Of a DNA stretch of 64,000 nt, positions 60,802 through 64,000 are shown piece after piece. The position numbers and the translations under genes were made by a program. The stretch is taken from NCBI RefSeq assembly GCF_900625105.1, contig NZ_UYYD01000001.1, positions 310,001 through 374,000 of the forward strand, given 5' to 3'. Positions within the stretch are counted from its first letter, which is position 1; the number at the start of each line of letters is the position of its first letter. Below the pieces are notes generated by a model, which saw nothing but the letters and a program-made list of their open reading frames with translations, was not told where the DNA came from and made no database searches. Origin of the DNA: Agathobaculum sp. Marseille-P7918 (GTDB lineage: Bacteria; Bacillota; Clostridia; Oscillospirales; Butyricicoccaceae).

Positions 60802-61939
60802 CGGCGGCGATCGCCTCTATCGCGCGGTCTACCTCACTTTCGGTCGTAAACCAACTGAAGGACAGCCGCACCGTACCGCGCGGGAACGTGCCAAGCGTGC
60901 GGTGCGCGCTGGGCGCACAGTGCAGGCCGCAGCGCGTCAGGATGCCGAAACGCTCTTCGAGCACGGATGCAACCTCCGCGTTATCCTTTCCCGGGAAATC
61001 CAGACTGAACACCCCGACGCGGCCTTCCACTGTGTCCGGCCCGACCAGTACCGCACCCGGAATGATGCGCACCCCATCCAGAAAGCGCTGGGACAGCGCA
61101 CGATCATGCGCCTGCACCGCTTCGACGGTCACCTGCTGCAAGTAATCGAGCGCAGCCTCCCAACCGAAAATGCCGGGCAGATTGGGCGTACCCGGCTCGA
61201 GCCGGTCGGGAAAATACTTGGGTACCTCTTCGGAATCCGACACGCTGCCCGTGCCGCCACTGACGAGCGGGTCGAGCGTTTCCGCAAAGTCCGGCCGCAG
61301 CAGCAGTGCGCCGATGCCCTGCGGACCAAGCAAGCCCTTATGGCCGGGCACGGACAGCGCACTCAGGCCGAGAGAGGCAAAATCGATCGGCACATGCCCC
61401 GCCGTCTGCGCGGCGTCCAGGGCAAAGGGAATGCCGCGCGCGCGGCAGATGTCCCCGACCGCTTGTGCGTCCTGTACCGTACCGGACACGTTGGACGCAT
61501 GCGCGAGCAGCACCAGACGGGTGTTATCCCGCAGTAACGGCTCCACTTGGTCGATCTGCAAGCGGCCTTCGCGGTCACAAGGGATGCGGTCGAATGTCAC
61601 GCCGCGGCGGGCCAGCTGCCCGAGCGGCCGCATGACCGCGTTGTGTTCCATCGCGGACACCAGACAATGGTCGCCCGGCTGCAGTGCGCCGAACAGCAGC
61701 AGATTGAGGCTCCAGGTATTGCCCGGTGTCAGCACCGCATACGGCACCGAGGGAAACGCAAACAGCTCGCACAGCCGCTGACGCAGACGCAGCGTGACCA
61801 GTTCGGCCTGCTGCGCAGCCTCGTACGAGCCACGGTTGACGCTCGCGCCGATCCGATCGACGTATTCCCGCATGCGTGCGGCGACGGCCGGCGGCTTGGG
61901 GAATGAGGTCGCGGCGTTGTCCAGATAAACCGAATGCAT
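60788..61939 (-). CDS. Selenium-locus cysteine desulfurase (TIGR01977/EF2568-type)
   Basis: 383 aa PLP enzyme. LDNAATSFPKPPAV opens it, catalytic Lys201 is in SVPGHKGLLG, and the sulfur-carrying Cys lies in RCGLHCAPSAH (Cys337 / Cys341). Genes of this type sit beside orphan selD and may deliver selenium or sulfur. Its 3' end overlaps that of selD by 14 nt (convergent). ATG 61939 follows GGGAGG; an ATG at 61990 abuts the -10 box and is rejected. Confidence 0.9.
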   Translation of the reverse strand: MHSVYLDNAATSFPKPPAVAARMREYVDRIGASVNRGSYEAAQQAELVTLRLRQRLCELFAFPSVPYAVLTPGNTWSLNLLLFGALQPGDHCLVSAMEHNAVMRPLGQLARRGVTFDRIPCDREGRLQIDQVEPLLRDNTRLVLLAHASNVSGTVQDAQAVGDICRARGIPFALDAAQTAGHVPIDFASLGLSALSVPGHKGLLGPQGIGALLLRPDFAETLDPLVSGGTGSVSDSEEVPKYFPDRLEPGTPNLPGIFGWEAALDYLQQVTVEAVQAHDRALSQRFLDGVRIIPGAVLVGPDTVEGRVGVFSLDFPGKDNAEVASVLEERFGILTRCGLHCAPSAHRTLGTFPRGTVRLSFSWFTTESEVDRAIEAIAAVSAE

Positions 61940-61991
61940 GACATTTTCCTCCCGACGTCTGCGGAGCGCTTTGTCCGCATACTTTTTCATC

Positions 61992-62020
61992 AGTGTAACA
62001 CAGGACCGGGCAAATGTAAA
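61992..62020 (-). promoter_or_regulatory. Promoter of the cysteine desulfurase
   Basis: On the - strand TTTACA (62015-62020), 17-bp spacer, TACACT (61992-61997). Confidence 0.75.
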
Positions 62021-62066
62021 ACCGGCCTTGTTGCAAAATACATTTCACAAACCAAAGGAGATTCAC

Positions 62067-63158
62067 ATGATTAAAAACAAGTATCTGGTGATTTGCACCG
62101 GTGTGATCGTCGGCCTTGCGGCGCTGGCGCTCACGGCGGCGGGCAATCCCGCCAACATGGGTTTCTGTATCGCCTGTTTCCTCCGCGACATCGCGGGCGG
62201 ACTGGGCTTGCACAGCGCGGAAAAGGTGCAGTATCTGCGCCCGGAAATCGTCGGCCTCGTCCTTGGCGCGACGATCGCGGCGCTTGCCGGCAAAGAGTTT
62301 CGCGCCCGCGCCGGTTCCTCCCCCGCCCTGCGCTTTGTGCTGGGCATGATTGTCATGGTCGGCGCGCTGGCCTTTCTCGGCTGCCCGCTGCGCATGGTGC
62401 TGCGTCTGGGCGGCGGCGACGTGACCGCGATTGCGGGCCTTGTCGGCTTTGCTGTGGGCATCGGCGCGGGCGCGCTGTTCCTGAAAAAGGGCTTTTCGCT
62501 CGGCCGTGCGCGCAAAGTGCAGAAGGCGGACGGTTTCGTACTGCCCGGCTTTGTGATTGCCGTACTGGCGCTGCTGCTGGCGGCGCCGTCCTTCATCCGT
62601 TTTTCGCAGGCAGGCCCGGGCGCAAGCCATGCGCCTTGGCTGATCGCGCTTGTGGGCGGCCTGATTGTCGGCGCGTTGGCGCAAAAGAGCCGTCTGTGTA
62701 TGGCGGGCGGCCTGCGCGACGTGTTCCTGTTCCGTGATTTTCACCTGCTGACCGGATTTATCGCCATTTTCGTGACCGTGCTGATCGGCAACCTCGTACT
62801 CGGCAACTTCAACCCCACCCTTGCCGTGCAGCCGGTCGCGCACCACGACTATGTGTGGAGCTTTCTCGGCATGGCCATGGCCGGCTGGGGCTCGGTACTG
62901 CTGGGCGGCTGCCCGCTGCGTCAGCTCATCCTCGCCGGTGAAGGCAGCGGCGACAGCGCAGTGACCGTGTTCGGCATGCTGGTCGGCGCGGCGCTTGCGC
63001 ACAACTTCGGCATGGCGGGCAACGCGGACGCAATGACCGACGGCGTATTCACCGCGGGCGGCGTGGCACAGGCCGGCCGCATCGGCATCGTGATCGGCCT
63101 GATCCTGCTTGCCGTGATTTCTTTTGCCAATTTACACCGAGAGGAGAAAACGAAATGA
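62067..63158 (+). CDS. yedE: YedE-family selenium transporter
   Basis: 363 aa with about nine membrane spans and internal duplication. Cys-bearing loops in each half: NMGFCIACFLRD and FLGCPLRM; SRLCMAGGLRD and LGGCPLRQ. This is the YeeE/YedE fold; in selenium loci it probably carries a selenium species. ATG 62067 follows AAAGGAG. It overlaps the TusA-like gene by 4 nt. Confidence 0.92.
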   Translation: MIKNKYLVICTGVIVGLAALALTAAGNPANMGFCIACFLRDIAGGLGLHSAEKVQYLRPEIVGLVLGATIAALAGKEFRARAGSSPALRFVLGMIVMVGALAFLGCPLRMVLRLGGGDVTAIAGLVGFAVGIGAGALFLKKGFSLGRARKVQKADGFVLPGFVIAVLALLLAAPSFIRFSQAGPGASHAPWLIALVGGLIVGALAQKSRLCMAGGLRDVFLFRDFHLLTGFIAIFVTVLIGNLVLGNFNPTLAVQPVAHHDYVWSFLGMAMAGWGSVLLGGCPLRQLILAGEGSGDSAVTVFGMLVGAALAHNFGMAGNADAMTDGVFTAGGVAQAGRIGIVIGLILLAVISFANLHREEKTK

Positions 63159-63367
63159 TCGACGCAAGAGGTTTTTCCTGCCCCATGCCCGTGGTCATGG
63201 TGCAGAAGGAAGTCAAGAATAACGCCCCCGATAAACTTGAGGTGCTTGTGGATGACCCGTGCGCGGTGGAAAACATCACCCGTTTTGCGCATAACAACGG
63301 CTACGAAGCCGCGTCCCGCGAAACCGGCGACGAGGAATTTTCCCTGACGCTGACCAAAAAAGCATGA
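63155..63367 (+). CDS. TusA/SirA-like selenium (sulfur) carrier, YedF N-terminal type
   Basis: 70 aa, the single TusA-like domain. ARGFSCPMPVVMVQKEV holds the carrier Cys in CPMP. Full YedF has a C-terminal DsrE-like half; here that half is absent or supplied elsewhere. ATGA overlaps on both sides with yedE and the DUF3343 gene. Confidence 0.9.
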   Translation: MIDARGFSCPMPVVMVQKEVKNNAPDKLEVLVDDPCAVENITRFAHNNGYEAASRETGDEEFSLTLTKKA

Positions 63368-63606
63368 GTGAGTTTGTTGCGACCTTTCACACGCACCTGA
63401 GCGCGATGCTGAGCTTTCAAGCGCTGCAAAACGCGGGCAACAAGGCGAAAATGCAGCCCGTGCCGCGCGCACTCAGTTCGTCGTGCGGCACCTGCGTGCG
63501 CTTTTCAGCTGAAAGTGACTGCCGCGGCCTGCTCGACACGGACGCGGAAGCGCTCTATGCTGTCGAAAACGACGGCTACCGTCTGCTGTGGCAGAATGAG
63601 GACTGA
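63364..63606 (+). CDS. DUF3343 selenium-locus protein
   Basis: 80 aa. VATFHTHLSAMLSFQALQNA and the central SSSCGTCVRFS with a CxxC pair are DUF3343 features. Part of the selD/yedE/yqeC set; the CxxC may handle a selenium intermediate. Overlaps its neighbour by 4 nt. Confidence 0.87.
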   Translation: MSEFVATFHTHLSAMLSFQALQNAGNKAKMQPVPRALSSSCGTCVRFSAESDCRGLLDTDAEALYAVENDGYRLLWQNED

Positions 63607-63609
63607 GCT

Positions 63610-64000
63610 ATGCCACCGAAATTTGTTTCCGTTGTCGGCGCGAGCGGCAAAACGACCGCGCTGTGCACGCTGGCGCGCGCGCTTTCCGCAAAACGCGTGC
63701 TGGTGACCACCACCACCCATATGTTTCCCGTTCTGCCGCCGGATTGCCGCACCGTGCTGACCGATCCCGTACCGGACGAACTGTTGGCGCAGCTCCAGCT
63801 GCCGGGCGCGGTCTGCGCCGGACGACAGTCGGACGGCGGCAAGCTGCGCACGCTTTCCTCCGACCTGCTCGCACAGGCAGCCGAGGCCGCCGATCTCACG
63901 CTGTGCGAGGCAGACGGCGCACACCGGCTGCCGCTCAAATTGCACCGTGCAGACGAACCGGTACTCCCGCCGCAGACCGATCTGTGCCTGATCGTTGCGG
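63610..64000 (+). CDS. yqeC: YqeC-type selenium-dependent hydroxylase accessory protein (partial)
   Basis: First 130 residues; the gene runs off the window. P-loop VVGASGKTTAL, then VTTTTHMF and LCEADGAHRLPLKLH. YqeC marks genomes with selenium-dependent molybdenum hydroxylases (Haft and Self). 3 nt after the DUF3343 gene. Confidence 0.88.
   Translation, partial: MPPKFVSVVGASGKTTALCTLARALSAKRVLVTTTTHMFPVLPPDCRTVLTDPVPDELLAQLQLPGAVCAGRQSDGGKLRTLSSDLLAQAAEAADLTLCEADGAHRLPLKLHRADEPVLPPQTDLCLIVA

Noticed and set aside
61940-61990. Upstream ATG for the cysteine desulfurase
   Set aside because: It lies 1 nt after the -10 box TACACT, so the transcript would be leaderless; the ATG at 61939 has GGGAGG.

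Overview
The window looks like a chromosomal segment of a spore-forming, GC-rich member of the Clostridia. An Oscillospirales / Butyricicoccaceae-type gut anaerobe is my best guess, but this is inference. The sequence support is a set of sporulation genes (yunB and gerW homologues), an IspH-ribosomal protein S1 fusion, a one-chain clostridial PurL, GatCAB, PTS sugar operons, SigA-type -35/-10 promoters with 16-18 bp spacers, strong Shine-Dalgarno sites and many 4-nt stop/start overlaps. There is no IS element, prophage, CRISPR array or rRNA. It reads as core genome with small accessory modules. One tRNA (Pro, GGG) is present.

Layout. 1-6.4 kb (+): tail of a probable ECF sigma gene and its DUF4179 partner; purL; a HTH regulator fused to a desulfoferrodoxin-like metal domain; a 4HBT thioesterase. 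6.4-12.0 kb (-): a thiamine-precursor salvage operon, thiD-thiW-thiM-tenA-thiZ-thiX-thiY, behind a TPP riboswitch with terminator. 12.0-15.6 kb: a redox operon (iron alcohol dehydrogenase, flavin reductase, CMD-cupin fusion) divergent from a LysR regulator. 15.7-21.0 kb: secreted cyclophilin and the trehalose module treR / treP-treA with a palindromic operator. 21.1-25.8 kb (-): MATE exporter, tRNA-Pro, and three overlapping M42 aminopeptidase genes. 26.0-28.6 kb: a DUF6442-type membrane protein with an XRE repressor, then yolD-uvrX behind a LexA-type box. 28.7-34.5 kb (-): ligA-gatC-gatA-gatB-lipoprotein. 34.5-40.6 kb (-): yunB, and rpiR-baiN-cmk-plsC-ispH/rpsA led by a putatively autoregulated RpiR gene. 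40.7-45.7 kb (-): M50 protease-scpA-scpB-DUF2953-gerW, then dacF-rluB. 45.9-48.5 kb: a PH-like membrane protein divergent from a KdpD/KdpE-like pair that has no kdpFABC nearby.

48.6-51.8 kb holds the least explained part: a HIT hydrolase, an FkbM-type methyltransferase, and divergently a two-gene unit of a low-complexity Gly-Ser / Thr-Ser-Tyr repeat protein overlapping a glycosyltransferase-like gene. 51.8-58.2 kb (-): sucrose module scrA-scrB-HAD-scrK with a LacI-type regulator and operator. 58.2-59.6 kb (-): a DMT transporter and a YgjP-type metallopeptidase. 59.7-64 kb: a selenium locus (selD, a cysteine desulfurase, YedE transporter, TusA-like protein, DUF3343, start of yqeC) of the type linked to selenium-dependent molybdenum hydroxylases.

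The modules suggest a fermentative anaerobe that imports trehalose and sucrose by PTS, salvages thiamine parts, handles selenium, and has inducible SOS and redox responses. Strongest candidates for new biology: the HTH-desulfoferrodoxin fusion with all five metal ligands of the superoxide-reductase centre, and the repeat-protein/glycosyltransferase pair.
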